A DNA stretch of 6,648 bases from the NCBI GenBank assembly GCA_007121995.1, contig SKJK01000079.1:1-6648 (forward strand), written 5' to 3'. A model generated the notes under the pieces. That model made no database searches. It worked only from the letters and a program-made list of their open reading frames with translations, and was not told the origin of the DNA. The DNA is from Desulfobulbaceae bacterium. GTDB lineage: Bacteria; Desulfobacterota; Desulfobulbia; Desulfobulbales; Desulfobulbaceae. Shown here piece by piece: positions 1 through 6,648 of the stretch (position 1 is its first letter; each line of letters begins with the position of its first letter). A program made the translations under genes and the position numbers.

Positions 1-2
1 TG

Positions 3-1070
3 ATCAACGATCTCAGCCAGGCCTTTGGGGTCGATGTTGCCACCGTAGGCCTGCTTATTGCCTATGGCGGCGCCCTTCTCTGTTTTCAGTCACCGCTCTT
101 TGCGCTGGCCACCAACAGACTCGACCGCCGGTTACTCCTCACCAGTGCATTACTGCTGTTTGCGATAGGTCATTTCTGTTCGGCCCTGGTAAGCGAGTTT
201 TCAACATTACTCACCATTCGCCTGATCATGATCGCCTCGGCCGCGGTGTTTACGCCCCAGGCTGCCAGCACCTTACCCCTGTTCCTTCCCGTTGAACACC
301 GCTCCAGCGCCATTGCCTTTCTTTTTGTCGGTTGGTCGCTGGCCTCAGCCATCGGCATCCCCATGGTTAATTTGATCAGCGGCTTGATTGGATGGCAGGC
401 TGTGTACATCGGCCTGGCCACTGCCTGCGCCCTTGCCGCCATAGCAGTCGCCGGCACCGTTCCCGCCGGCCTGAGGGCAAATCGTCTTTCCCTGGCGGCC
501 TGGCAAAAACTTTTAACTGGCCGGAAAACCTGGCTACTGCTCTCCATTACCGCCCTGGCCATTGCCGGCCAGAACGTCAAGTATCCCTATATTGTCGTTG
601 AACTCCACTCCCGGCTCAACGCTTCTCCCGCCCTCACCGCCACCCTTCTCGCCGTGTATGGGGTAGCCAGCATTATCGGCACGCTGCTCGCCAGCCGGGT
701 GATCTTCCACCTTGGCCCACGAAACACGGTCAATGTGTTTCTCGGCATCCTCTTCATCGGCCTGCTCCTCTGGGCGGGTGAATGGACCATACTGCCCCTG
801 ACCGTGACCGCCCTGTTCATCTGGGGGGTGGGAACCAGCCCCGCGGTCTCTTCCCAGCAGGCACGCCTGGTGGATGCCGACCCCGCTGCGGCCTCGGCCT
901 CGACCTCGCTCAACACCTCCTTTGTCTACATGGGCCAGGCGGCGGGCACTGCCCTGGGAGGCCAGCTTCTGGTGAGCGGCCACACCGGTCTGGCCAGTGG
1001 TCTGGCTCTGGTCCTGCTCGCCCTGGCCCTGCTGACATCGTTGCTGGTTGCCCAGCGACTGCGGATATAA
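3..1070 (+). CDS. Major facilitator superfamily (MFS) transporter, 5' end outside the window
   Basis: This is the last 355 codons of an inner-membrane transporter. The frame is open from base 3 and ends with TAA at 1068-1070. The translation is very hydrophobic, with about eleven segments that look membrane-spanning, so probably only the first of twelve helices is missing. Early residues (INDLSQAFGV, then a glycine-rich helix and QSPLFALATNRLDRR) match the start of helix 2 and the charged loop 2-3 typical of MFS proteins. A similar basic loop (SRVIFHLGPRN) recurs in the second half, as expected from the internal duplication, and a longer polar loop (AGLRANRLS, WQKLLTGRK) separates the halves. 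The overall style resembles the DHA1 or AraJ-like proton-driven drug or sugar efflux group, but the substrate cannot be told. The downstream gene starts 249 bases later, so shared transcription is uncertain. The family is confident; the subfamily is an inference. Confidence 0.88.
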   Translation: MNDLSQAFGVDVATVGLLIAYGGALLCFQSPLFALATNRLDRRLLLTSALLLFAIGHFCSALVSEFSTLLTIRLIMIASAAVFTPQAASTLPLFLPVEHRSSAIAFLFVGWSLASAIGIPMVNLISGLIGWQAVYIGLATACALAAIAVAGTVPAGLRANRLSLAAWQKLLTGRKTWLLLSITALAIAGQNVKYPYIVVELHSRLNASPALTATLLAVYGVASIIGTLLASRVIFHLGPRNTVNVFLGILFIGLLLWAGEWTILPLTVTALFIWGVGTSPAVSSQQARLVDADPAAASASTSLNTSFVYMGQAAGTALGGQLLVSGHTGLASGLALVLLALALLTSLLVAQRLRI

Positions 1071-1319
1071 CAGGCCGCAACAGCCCTTCCCTGTTTGCCC
1101 GGAACAGACACAAACCACCATGAATCACATGGACTCCCGGCACGGTATATGCGCCGGAACCCAACGAGGATCAGTTCCAACTGCCCCCTCTGTGCCATTT
1201 TCGTTGACAAGCGGCCCTCCTCTTTGTATGCAACCACCTTCACCCAGGGCTTTTCGCGTGAGCTGGAAACAGCGACCGCCAGCCTTGACATCGGAAATAA
1301 ACGTATGCCGGAGACCCGA
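1071..1319. other. Intergenic stretch with small hairpins and an open frame
   Basis: No recognised gene lies in these 249 bases. Several short inverted repeats are visible: CCATG/CATGG at 1118-1132, CCGGC/GCCGG at 1137-1157, GAGG with CAGT(TCCA)ACTG and CCTC around 1166-1190, and GCTG-GAAA-CAGC at 1262-1273. The frame of the downstream isomerase is open back to an ATG at 1095, which would add 75 residues. That extension has no recognisable domain and would bury the signal peptide, so I treat it as non-coding. No convincing terminator follows the transporter; the CTGTT/AACAG pair at 1091-1107 is weak and has no T run. Confidence 0.5.
1204..1232 (+). promoter_or_regulatory. Candidate sigma70-type promoter for the isomerase gene
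   Basis: A perfect TTGACA at 1204-1209 is followed after 17 bases by TATGCA at 1227-1232, which matches the first three bases of the TATAAT consensus. A TG lies directly before the -10 hexamer. Transcription would start near 1239, giving a leader of about 80 bases before the ATG at 1320. The -35 and spacing are good but the -10 is weak, so this is only a candidate. Confidence 0.35.
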
Positions 1320-2357
1320 ATGAACAGATTTTTATTATTGCTCCTGCTGTCTGCGTTGTTTTTTTGTTCCGGACACGTTGCATCATCAGCCGAGGAAATA
1401 AATATGAAAGACGGATTGTATGCCAAAATAAACACCAACAAAGGAGCCATCCTTCTCAAGCTCCATTATGACAAGACCCCGCTGACCGTGATCAACTTTG
1501 CGGGTCTGGCGGAAGGCTCGCTTCATTTGGGAGACAGCGGCAAGGCCGTGGGTATTCCCTTCTATAACGGACTCACCTTCCACCGGGTGATCGCCGATTT
1601 CATGATCCAGGGTGGCTGTCCCCTGGGAACCGGAACCGGTGGTCCCGGTTACACCTTCCCCGATGAATTTGATCGCAGCCTGCGCCACGACGGTCCCGGG
1701 GTGCTCTCCATGGCCAATGCCGGCCCCGGTACCAACGGGAGTCAGTTTTTCATCACCCACCTCGCCACACCGCACCTTGACGACCGCCATACAGTCTTCG
1801 GCCGGGTCGTCGAAGGCCAGGAGGTCGTTGACAGCATCAGGACGGGCGATAGCATAGAAACCGTGGAAATCATCCGGGTTGGCACGGAAGCAGAAGCCTT
1901 CTCAACCGATCAAGCGGCCTTTGACGCTGCTTTACAGGCCATCAAGGGCAATGCAATACAGGCGGAGAAGGACCAGCGGGAAAAAATTGTTGCAAACATC
2001 CGGGAGCGTTGGCCCAAGGCCACTCGAACCTCTTCCGGTTTGTATTATGAAGTCATCGAACAGGGCCAGGGTGATGTACCGGCCAGAGGAACTACGGTCC
2101 ACGTCCACTACAGCGGTCGTCTTCTTGAGAATAACCGCAAATTTGACAGTTCCTATGACCGGGGCGAACCCATTGCCTTCCCGGTCGGTACCGGCCGGGT
2201 CATCCAAGGCTGGGATGAAGCCCTGAGCCAAATGCAGCAGGGGGAAAAAAGAACGCTGATTATTCCGCCAGAACTGGCCTACGGCGCGCAGGGTGCCGGC
2301 GGAGTCATCCCTCCCGATGCCTGGCTGGTCTTCGATGTCGAGATGGTGCGTTTCTGA
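1320..2357 (+). CDS. Secreted cyclophilin-FKBP fusion peptidyl-prolyl isomerase
   Basis: This 345-residue protein joins two unrelated prolyl cis-trans isomerase families. Residues 1-24 form a signal peptide: a basic start, a leucine run, then ASSA before EE as a likely signal peptidase I site. Residues about 30-188 are a cyclophilin. The catalytic Arg is R89 in [13 protein letters not shown], with F94, M95, Q97, A132, F144 and H157 also kept. His152 stands where cyclosporin-sensitive forms have Trp. A charged helical linker covers about 190-235. Residues about 238-345 are an FKBP, with Y264, F275-D276, V294-I295, W298, Y321 and F338 in the usual pocket positions. Both active sites look intact. 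The ATG at 1320 has GGAGA at 1310-1314 five bases before it; an in-frame ATG at 1305 is an alternative that adds five residues. The product probably assists folding in the periplasm. Cyclophilin-FKBP fusions are known as dual-family immunophilins and are uncommon. Confidence 0.93.
   Translation: MNRFLLLLLLSALFFCSGHVASSAEEINMKDGLYAKINTNKGAILLKLHYDKTPLTVINFAGLAEGSLHLGDSGKAVGIPFYNGLTFHRVIADFMIQGGCPLGTGTGGPGYTFPDEFDRSLRHDGPGVLSMANAGPGTNGSQFFITHLATPHLDDRHTVFGRVVEGQEVVDSIRTGDSIETVEIIRVGTEAEAFSTDQAAFDAALQAIKGNAIQAEKDQREKIVANIRERWPKATRTSSGLYYEVIEQGQGDVPARGTTVHVHYSGRLLENNRKFDSSYDRGEPIAFPVGTGRVIQGWDEALSQMQQGEKRTLIIPPELAYGAQGAGGVIPPDAWLVFDVEMVRF
1392..1406 (+). promoter_or_regulatory. Internal ribosome binding site and possible second start
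   Basis: GAGGA at 1392-1396 lies seven bases before an in-frame ATG at 1404-1406, codon 29 of the isomerase. Starting here would remove the whole signal peptide and give a protein beginning MKDGLYAKI, which is how cytoplasmic cyclophilins usually begin. The site is at least as good as the one at 1310-1314. Whether it is used cannot be seen from the sequence. Confidence 0.4.
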
Positions 2358-2390
2358 TCAGGTGCAAGGTTCACTGCAAGGTCATTGCTG

Positions 2391-2424
2391 AAGGCGCGGA
2401 TCCGCAAGGATCCGCGCCTTTTTT
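2391..2424 (+). terminator. Intrinsic terminator of the isomerase gene
   Basis: A perfect stem of 11 G/C-rich pairs (2393-2403 with 2408-2418) closes a GCAA tetraloop, and two A-T pairs extend it to 13. Six T residues follow at 2419-2424. It starts 33 bases after the stop codon. On the minus strand the stem is not followed by a T run, so it should work mainly for plus-strand transcription. Confidence 0.95.
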
Positions 2425-2493
2425 CGTGGTCAGTCGCGTTGCCCCCGGGATATTTGCAACCTGCACGGCTGCAGGTGAAGAACAATCACCACC

Positions 2494-3462
2494 TCAATAC
2501 TTCAAGCCCATCCGATCGCGGGCAAGCTCAAGCGTCACGGAGGCCTTGGCCCGAGCCTTTTCCGCACCTGCGGCAAGCACCTGGCGCAGGTACCCGGGAT
2601 CACCGAGGAGCTCTTTTTTTCTGGCCCTGGCATCAGCATAATAATTATTGATCAATTCGAACAGATCCTGCTTCAGGTACCCATAGGCGGCGCCACCGTT
2701 GACATACAACCCATGCACCTCCTGCATCTTCTCCGGCGGTGCAAAAAGTTTGAGCAGGGCATACAGGTTGCATTTGTCCGGATCCTTGGGGGCATCAACC
2801 GGGGAAGCATCCGTCTGAATGGCCATGACCCGTTTCCGCAGGGCTTTCTCGTCGAGAAAAATGGGAATGGTGTTGTCGTAGGATTTGGACATCTTCTGGC
2901 CATCAAGCCCAGGAATAATAGCACTGGTATCGCTAATCTCAGGCTCAGGGACGACAAAGGTCGTCCCATACATATTATTGAAGCGAATAGCTATGTCCCG
3001 TGCCACTTCCAGGTGCTGTTTCTGATCCTTGCCTACCGGGACGACTTCAGCCTGGTAGAGAAGAATATCCGCGGCCATCAGGACCGGATAGGAAAAAAGC
3101 CCATGACTGGCAGGAATGTTCTTGGCTACCTTGTCCTTGTACGAATGACACCGCTCCAGCAGTCCCATAGGGGTGAGAATCGACAACATCCAGGTTAATT
3201 CACAGACTTCCGGAACATCGGACTGTACCCAGAAGGTGCATCGATCTGGATCAAGACCAAGTGCGATGAAATCAGCCGCCGCCTCCAGGGTTCCCTGTCG
3301 CAGCCGGTCTCGATCCTGCACCGATGTCAGGGCATGGAGATCAACAATAAATACATATAGATCCGCTGACTCCATATGGCGGATCATTGACTGCATCATT
3401 CCGAAATAATTACCAATATGAAGTTTTCCGGAAGGTTGAATTCCTGAGAGTATTCGTTTCAT
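2494..3462 (-). CDS. trpS: Tryptophanyl-tRNA synthetase
   Basis: This 322-residue protein charges tRNA-Trp with tryptophan in the cytoplasm, using ATP, and is essential. It is a class Ic synthetase of normal bacterial length. From the chosen start, HIGN is at residues 15-18 after IQPSG, the MAADILLYQ motif places the tryptophan-contacting Asp at 132, GKDQ is at 144-147 and KMSKS is at 190-194. The C-terminal half has the anticodon-binding helices, including a GAEKARAKAS segment near the end that is typical of TrpRS. I chose the ATG at 3462 because AAGAG lies six bases before it and the protein then begins MKRILSGIQPSG like its relatives. In-frame ATGs at 3468 and 3480 have poorer ribosome sites. 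The gene converges on the isomerase gene, 136 bases from its stop. No clear terminator of its own is visible; only a weak GC hairpin (2459-2476) follows. Confidence 0.97.
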   Translation of the reverse strand: MKRILSGIQPSGKLHIGNYFGMMQSMIRHMESADLYVFIVDLHALTSVQDRDRLRQGTLEAAADFIALGLDPDRCTFWVQSDVPEVCELTWMLSILTPMGLLERCHSYKDKVAKNIPASHGLFSYPVLMAADILLYQAEVVPVGKDQKQHLEVARDIAIRFNNMYGTTFVVPEPEISDTSAIIPGLDGQKMSKSYDNTIPIFLDEKALRKRVMAIQTDASPVDAPKDPDKCNLYALLKLFAPPEKMQEVHGLYVNGGAAYGYLKQDLFELINNYYADARARKKELLGDPGYLRQVLAAGAEKARAKASVTLELARDRMGLKY

Positions 3463-3724
3463 GGGCATCTCTTGTTTCATGTTCTATGGATGGAAGGAAT
3501 ACGCAGAAGTTGTTTGGTACAATACCCCTGCTGCAAAGCAGGACTCGCACATACCATCATGCGGGCAACAATTTTATCTCGCGGCCTCAGCTTTTCTCGT
3601 TGTCGTTGTCGACAGTACCGTAAATCAGCGGGTCTATGGTCTGTACGCGCTCTGCAACAAGTCATGATGAACAGGATCTTCTTACCGCACTGACCCGACA
3701 ACCCATCAGTTATAGCGCACTTGT
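3463..3724 (-). other. trpS: trpS leader region
   Basis: These roughly 260 bases lie between the dnaK terminator and trpS and hold no recognised gene; the short open frames on both strands look like chance. Two adjacent hairpins sit just before trpS: AGCAGG/CCTGCT with a 4-base loop at 3527-3542 and GGTA/TACC at 3516-3526. A TAAAAT hexamer on the minus strand (plus positions 3571-3576) could be a -10 box, but no matching -35 is visible. I saw no T-box signature and no TRAP-like trinucleotide repeats, so any attenuation mechanism is unproven. Confidence 0.4.
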
Positions 3725-3762
3725 AAAAAAAAAGGGAGCGCAGATTGCTCTGCACTCCCTTT
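3725..3762 (-). terminator. Intrinsic terminator of the grpE-dnaK operon
   Basis: Read on the minus strand, a 14-pair stem (3749-3762 with 3731-3744) contains one G-U wobble and closes a GCAA tetraloop. Nine T residues follow the stem's GC part, three of them pairing with the opening AAA and six left unpaired. It starts 56 bases after the dnaK stop. On the plus strand only three T follow the stem's GC part (CTCCC at 3755-3759), so it works best on the minus strand. Confidence 0.95.
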
Positions 3763-3818
3763 ACCGTCCAATTGATACACCGACCCTCGGGCTTCCCCGC
3801 GGCCGGTTCACAACTCGC

Positions 3819-5756
3819 TTATTTCACCTCTTCAAAATCAGCATCAACGACATCGTCGTCATCCTTGGGTTTTTTCTTGCCTGCCCCAGCGGCGCCGGCA
3901 CCGGCTGCTCCAGCTCCTCCGGCATCGCCGGGTCCTCCACCCTGTTGATTCTTGGCCTGAGCATACATCAATTCGGCCAGTTTATGGGAGGCCTGGGTCA
4001 GGGATTCGGTAGCATTTTTAATGGCGGCCACGTCGTCTCCCTCAGCAGCCTTTTTCAGAGACTCGATTTCTCGTTCCACATTGGCCTTGGTTTCGGCGTC
4101 CACCTTGTCTCCCAGTTCGTTGAGACTCTTGGTGGTCATATGAATCATCGAATCAGCGTTGTTTTTGGCTTCGACTAGATCCTTGCGCTTCTTGTCATCT
4201 TCGGCATGAATTTCCGCATCCTTTTGCATTCGTTGAATTTCTTCCTCGGAGAGTCCCGAAGAAGCAGTGATGCGGATGGACTGCTCCTTGCCTGTTCCCA
4301 GATCCTTGGCGGAAACATGAAGAATACCGTTAGCGTCCAGGTCAAAGGTCACCTCAACCTGCGGGACACCGCGGGGCGCAGGCGGTATATCAGCCAATTC
4401 AAATCGACCGATAGTCTTATTGTTCTGCGCCATCTCACGTTCGCCCTGGAGGACGTGAATGGAGACCGCAGGTTGATTATCAGCGGCTGTGGAAAAAACC
4501 TGGCTCTTTTTAGTCGGTACCGTGGTGTTTTTCTCAATCAATTTGGTCATCACGCCACCCAGGGTCTCAATGCCCAGGGAAAGCGGGGTCACATCGAGCA
4601 GAAGTACATCCTTGACATCACCCTTGAGAACACCCCCCTGAATGGCAGCGCCAATGGCCACGACTTCATCCGGGTTGACACCCCGATGGGGGTCTTTGCC
4701 GAAAATGGCTTTGACTTTTTCCTGCACCTTGGGCATGCGGGTCATGCCACCCACCAGAATAACCTCATTGACATCGGCAGCAGAGAGGCCGGCATCCTTG
4801 AGCGCGGTACGACAGGGGCCTTCACATCGCTCAATCAGATCCTCAACCAGTCCCTCGAGCTTGGATCGGCTCAATTTGATGTTGAGATGCTTGGGCCCGG
4901 TGGCGTCTGCGGTAATAAAGGGCAGATTGATGTCAGTTTCCATGGCCGTGGACAGCTCTTTCTTGGCCTTTTCCGCCTCTTCCTTCAACCGTTGCAGCGC
5001 CATTTTGTCATTGCGAAGATCAACTCCCTGCTCGCGTTTGAACTCATCGGCAAGCCAGTTGACAATGCGCATATCAAAGTCCTCCCCGCCGAGGAAGGTG
5101 TCACCGTTGGTGGACTTGACTTCAAAAACACCGTCGCCGATCTCGAGAATGGAAAGGTCAAAAGTGCCGCCACCGAGATCGAAAACAGCGATTTTCTCTT
5201 CGCCTTTCTTGTCGAGCCCATAAGCAAGGGAGGCCGCGGTCGGTTCGTTGATGATCCGCTGGACGTTAAGACCGGCAATTTTGCCGGCATCCTTGGTGGC
5301 CTGACGTTGGGCATCATTAAAATAGGCCGGTACAGTGACCACAGCGTCGGTGACTGTCTCTCCCAGATATTCTTCGGCGGTCTGTTTCATCTTACCGAGA
5401 ATCATCGCCGAAATCTCGGCGGCGGAATAGGTCTTGCCGGCCACCTCGACCACGGCATCGCCCCCGGGACCTTCCACGATGGCAAACGGACTGATGCCGA
5501 TGGACTTCTGCACTTCAGCGTCCTTGAATTTCCTGCCGATCAGCCTTTTGATCGCGAACAGCGTCCGGGTTGGATTGGTCACGGACTGACGCTTGGCGAT
5601 CTGCCCGACAAGGCGTTCACCGCTGTCGGTAAAAGCGACAATCGAAGGCGTTGTTCGATTGCCCTCACTATTTTCTATAACCTTGGGATCACCGCCTTCC
5701 ATGATTGCCACGCAGGAATTGGTGGTTCCCAGGTCAATGCCAATTATTTTTCCCAT
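3819..5756 (-). CDS. dnaK: Chaperone DnaK (Hsp70)
   Basis: This 645-residue cytoplasmic ATP-driven chaperone binds and releases exposed hydrophobic peptide segments. The nucleotide-binding domain spans about residues 1-383: [12 protein letters not shown] (6-17), NEPTAA with the catalytic-site Glu171, the phosphate loop FDLGGGTFD with Thr198, and [10 protein letters not shown] (335-344). The conserved interdomain linker [12 protein letters not shown] covers 384-395. The beta substrate domain runs to about 500, then the helical lid, then a disordered Gly-Ala-rich segment (about 606-626), a lysine cluster and the acidic tail ending EEVK. All are normal for a bacterial DnaK. The chosen ATG has AGGAGA seven bases upstream and gives the standard [13 protein letters not shown] start; an in-frame ATG at 5786 would add ten residues but lacks support. 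The gene follows grpE by 99 bases on the same strand and ends before a strong terminator. dnaJ is not adjacent. Confidence 0.99.
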   Translation of the reverse strand: MGKIIGIDLGTTNSCVAIMEGGDPKVIENSEGNRTTPSIVAFTDSGERLVGQIAKRQSVTNPTRTLFAIKRLIGRKFKDAEVQKSIGISPFAIVEGPGGDAVVEVAGKTYSAAEISAMILGKMKQTAEEYLGETVTDAVVTVPAYFNDAQRQATKDAGKIAGLNVQRIINEPTAASLAYGLDKKGEEKIAVFDLGGGTFDLSILEIGDGVFEVKSTNGDTFLGGEDFDMRIVNWLADEFKREQGVDLRNDKMALQRLKEEAEKAKKELSTAMETDINLPFITADATGPKHLNIKLSRSKLEGLVEDLIERCEGPCRTALKDAGLSAADVNEVILVGGMTRMPKVQEKVKAIFGKDPHRGVNPDEVVAIGAAIQGGVLKGDVKDVLLLDVTPLSLGIETLGGVMTKLIEKNTTVPTKKSQVFSTAADNQPAVSIHVLQGEREMAQNNKTIGRFELADIPPAPRGVPQVEVTFDLDANGILHVSAKDLGTGKEQSIRITASSGLSEEEIQRMQKDAEIHAEDDKKRKDLVEAKNNADSMIHMTTKSLNELGDKVDAETKANVEREIESLKKAAEGDDVAAIKNATESLTQASHKLAELMYAQAKNQQGGGPGDAGGAGAAGAGAAGAGKKKPKDDDDVVDADFEEVK

Positions 5757-5763
5757 ATTTCTT

Positions 5764-5769
5764 TCTCCT
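5764..5769 (-). promoter_or_regulatory. dnaK: Shine-Dalgarno site fixing the dnaK start
   Basis: On the minus strand AGGAGA lies seven bases before the ATG at 5756. A second, weaker purine-rich block lies just upstream (GGAGACA). This decides for the ATG at 5756 over the in-frame ATG at 5786. Confidence 0.85.
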
Positions 5770-5855
5770 GTCTCCTGTGTTGACACACAATCTCAAATCG
5801 GTACTGTAAGGTATCTCGTCTAACTCTTTTTACTTTGTGAACGGACCAAACCCTG

Positions 5856-6440
5856 TCAAGCCTCTTTTCCGGGACCGCTGGACACAACCACCTGAGCGTG
5901 ACGGAGAACTCTGTCCTTGAATCTGTACCCTTTGGCATATACCCGCAACACATGGTTTGCCGGGACCGTGTCACTGGCTTCCATGGTCATGGCGTCGTGC
6001 TCATCCGGATTAAAGGTCAGGCCGACAGCCTCCATGGGCTCAACGCCGAAACGCTCCAAGGTGGCGATCAATCCTTTCCGGGTCAACTCAAGCCCCTGCA
6101 GCATAGACTCCAGCTTCTTCGCATCGTCGTCTGCAGTAGCGGCACCCTGTTCCATAGCTCGATCCAGATTATCCAAAGTGGTTAACAGCTCGCGGAGAAT
6201 ATTTTCCCCGGCATACTTGAGCAATTTGCTCTTTTCCCGCTCCATTCGTTTTTTAAAATTTTCAAATTCGGCGGCAACCCGCATCAATTGATCACGGGTT
6301 TCTTGCAACTCCAGCCGTATTGCCTCAGCTTCGGCTTCACCCCCCTCCTCTGTAATAGTCTCCACATCGCCCAGGTCTTCGGGAGCATTGGCTGCATCCT
6401 GTTCACCGACAGATTCCTGTTCCTTTGTCTCGTCTATCAC
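5856..6440 (-). CDS. grpE: Nucleotide exchange factor GrpE, GTG start
   Basis: GrpE is a dimeric cytoplasmic cochaperone that drives ADP release from DnaK and may sense temperature through its long helices. The 194-residue product is close to the usual length. Residues 1-40 are acidic and probably disordered. About 41-95 form the long paired helix, including the family motif EFENFKKRMEREK (58-70), followed by LLTTLDNLDRAME (85-97). Residues about 130-192 form the beta domain that contacts DnaK, with FGVEPM, FNPDEHDAM and the C-terminal NHVLRVYAKGYRFKDRVLRHAQVVVS run. I chose the GTG at 6440 because AAGGAG lies seven bases upstream and residues before it are unlike GrpE. An in-frame ATG at 6542 would add 34 unrelated residues and overlaps the proposed promoter. 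The gene is first in an operon with dnaK; hrcA, often found next to grpE, is not seen in the 208 bases upstream. Confidence 0.97.
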   Translation of the reverse strand: MIDETKEQESVGEQDAANAPEDLGDVETITEEGGEAEAEAIRLELQETRDQLMRVAAEFENFKKRMEREKSKLLKYAGENILRELLTTLDNLDRAMEQGAATADDDAKKLESMLQGLELTRKGLIATLERFGVEPMEAVGLTFNPDEHDAMTMEASDTVPANHVLRVYAKGYRFKDRVLRHAQVVVSSGPGKEA

Positions 6441-6447
6441 CTGGTGT

Positions 6448-6453
6448 CTCCTT
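6448..6453 (-). promoter_or_regulatory. grpE: Shine-Dalgarno site deciding the GTG start of grpE
   Basis: On the minus strand AAGGAG sits seven bases before GTG at 6440. It is nearly a full match to the anti-Shine-Dalgarno sequence, and no ATG lies at a suitable distance. This is why the GTG start is preferred over the longer open frame. Confidence 0.85.
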
Positions 6454-6532
6454 GTTCTGATTCCTGTTGTATTCTTCTCTGTATTCACCGCCGAGACCAC
6501 TTTGCATCGGGCCGCGAATCGGGTTAAATCTG

Positions 6533-6622
6533 CTGGCAACAATAAGTATAGGAAATTGCAGTGTCAAGGGCAGCTCTCCTGGGAATGACCGGGAAAAATT
6601 GAAGGGGGAACAACTGGCAACA
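6533..6622. repeat. Nine-base direct repeat flanking the grpE promoter
   Basis: CTGGCAACA occurs at 6533-6541 and again at 6614-6622, 81 bases apart. The first copy overlaps the proposed -10 box. Two nine-base matches in such a short stretch could be chance or a pair of operator half-sites; nothing else supports a regulator. Confidence 0.3.
6539..6567 (-). promoter_or_regulatory. Candidate promoter of grpE-dnaK
   Basis: On the minus strand a perfect TTGACA (6567-6562) is followed after 17 bases by TATTGT (6544-6539), four of six matches to TATAAT. Transcription would start near 6532, leaving a leader of about 90 bases. The bases around the -35, CCCTTGAC, also match seven of eight positions of the sigma32 -35 element, but the C-rich sigma32 -10 is absent at normal spacing. 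No CIRCE inverted repeat is present. Upstream, 6568-6648 holds no gene that I can see and ends in an A-rich tract on the plus strand. Confidence 0.5.
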
Positions 6623-6648
6623 GTCTGAAAAAAACAATAAAAAACAAA

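Noticed and set aside
1285..1313. A second TTGACA (1285-1290) before the isomerase gene as its promoter
   Set aside because: The -10 position falls on CCGGAG, and a start there would leave almost no leader for the ribosome site.
1095..1319. N-terminal extension of the isomerase from the ATG at 1095
   Set aside because: It would place 75 residues with no recognised domain before a classic signal peptide, and the ATG at 1320 has a good ribosome site.
2363..2386. Short tandem repeat TGCAAGGT after the isomerase stop
   Set aside because: Only two copies of eight matching bases at 12-base spacing; most simply chance.
2459..2476. Hairpin after trpS as a minus-strand terminator
   Set aside because: The seven-pair stem is followed on the minus strand by TGCAAATAT and not by a T run.
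3541..3575. Possible tRNA-like T arm (GTGCGAGTCC on the minus strand)
   Set aside because: No complementary five-pair stem, acceptor stem or anticodon arm could be fitted.
4206..5783. A 525-codon open frame on the plus strand, antisense to grpE-dnaK DNA
   Set aside because: Its codon centres align with those of dnaK, so stops appear only where dnaK uses TTA, CTA or TCA codons, which a GC-leaning highly expressed gene avoids. Long antisense frames over dnaK are a known artefact and have been misannotated as NAD-specific glutamate dehydrogenase. No ribosome site or domain supports it.
5825..5859. TTGACA on the minus strand overlapping the grpE stop, as a separate dnaK promoter
   Set aside because: The -35 is perfect, but 16-18 bases downstream there is nothing like a -10 box.
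6623..6648. T-rich tract on the minus strand at the window edge as a terminator tail
   Set aside because: Any hairpin would lie outside the window, so it cannot be supported.

Overview
The window looks like ordinary chromosomal housekeeping DNA from a Gram-negative bacterium, most likely a deltaproteobacterium (Desulfobacterota, possibly near Desulfobulbales). The basis is moderate to high GC in coding regions, the style of the GrpE, DnaK and TrpRS proteins, and strong Shine-Dalgarno sites. The lineage is an impression from protein style and was not computed.

Layout. Bases 3-1070 (+) hold the 3' part of a major facilitator superfamily transporter that starts outside the window. Bases 1071-1319 are intergenic, with small hairpins, a possible promoter and an open frame running into the next gene. 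Bases 1320-2357 (+) encode a secreted two-domain peptidyl-prolyl isomerase, a cyclophilin fused to an FKBP, ended by a textbook intrinsic terminator at 2391-2424. Convergent to it, 2494-3462 (-) encodes tryptophanyl-tRNA synthetase (trpS), with a leader of about 260 bases. Further along the minus strand, grpE (5856-6440) and dnaK (3819-5756) form a two-gene chaperone operon. A candidate sigma70-type promoter lies at 6539-6567 and a strong terminator follows dnaK at 3725-3762. The terminator separates dnaK from trpS, so trpS probably has its own promoter.

Function. GrpE is the nucleotide-exchange factor for DnaK, so these two act together in cytoplasmic protein folding. The neighbouring cyclophilin-FKBP fusion is another folding enzyme. 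It carries a signal peptide for the cell envelope, and a very good internal ribosome site just after the signal peptide could also give a cytoplasmic form. dnaJ is not beside dnaK and no hrcA or CIRCE element is visible.

I found no clearly new system. The points most worth checking are the dual-immunophilin fusion with its possible second start, the unexplained open and structured stretch before it, and the control of grpE-dnaK. The 525-codon open frame opposite dnaK is best read as a codon-usage artefact.
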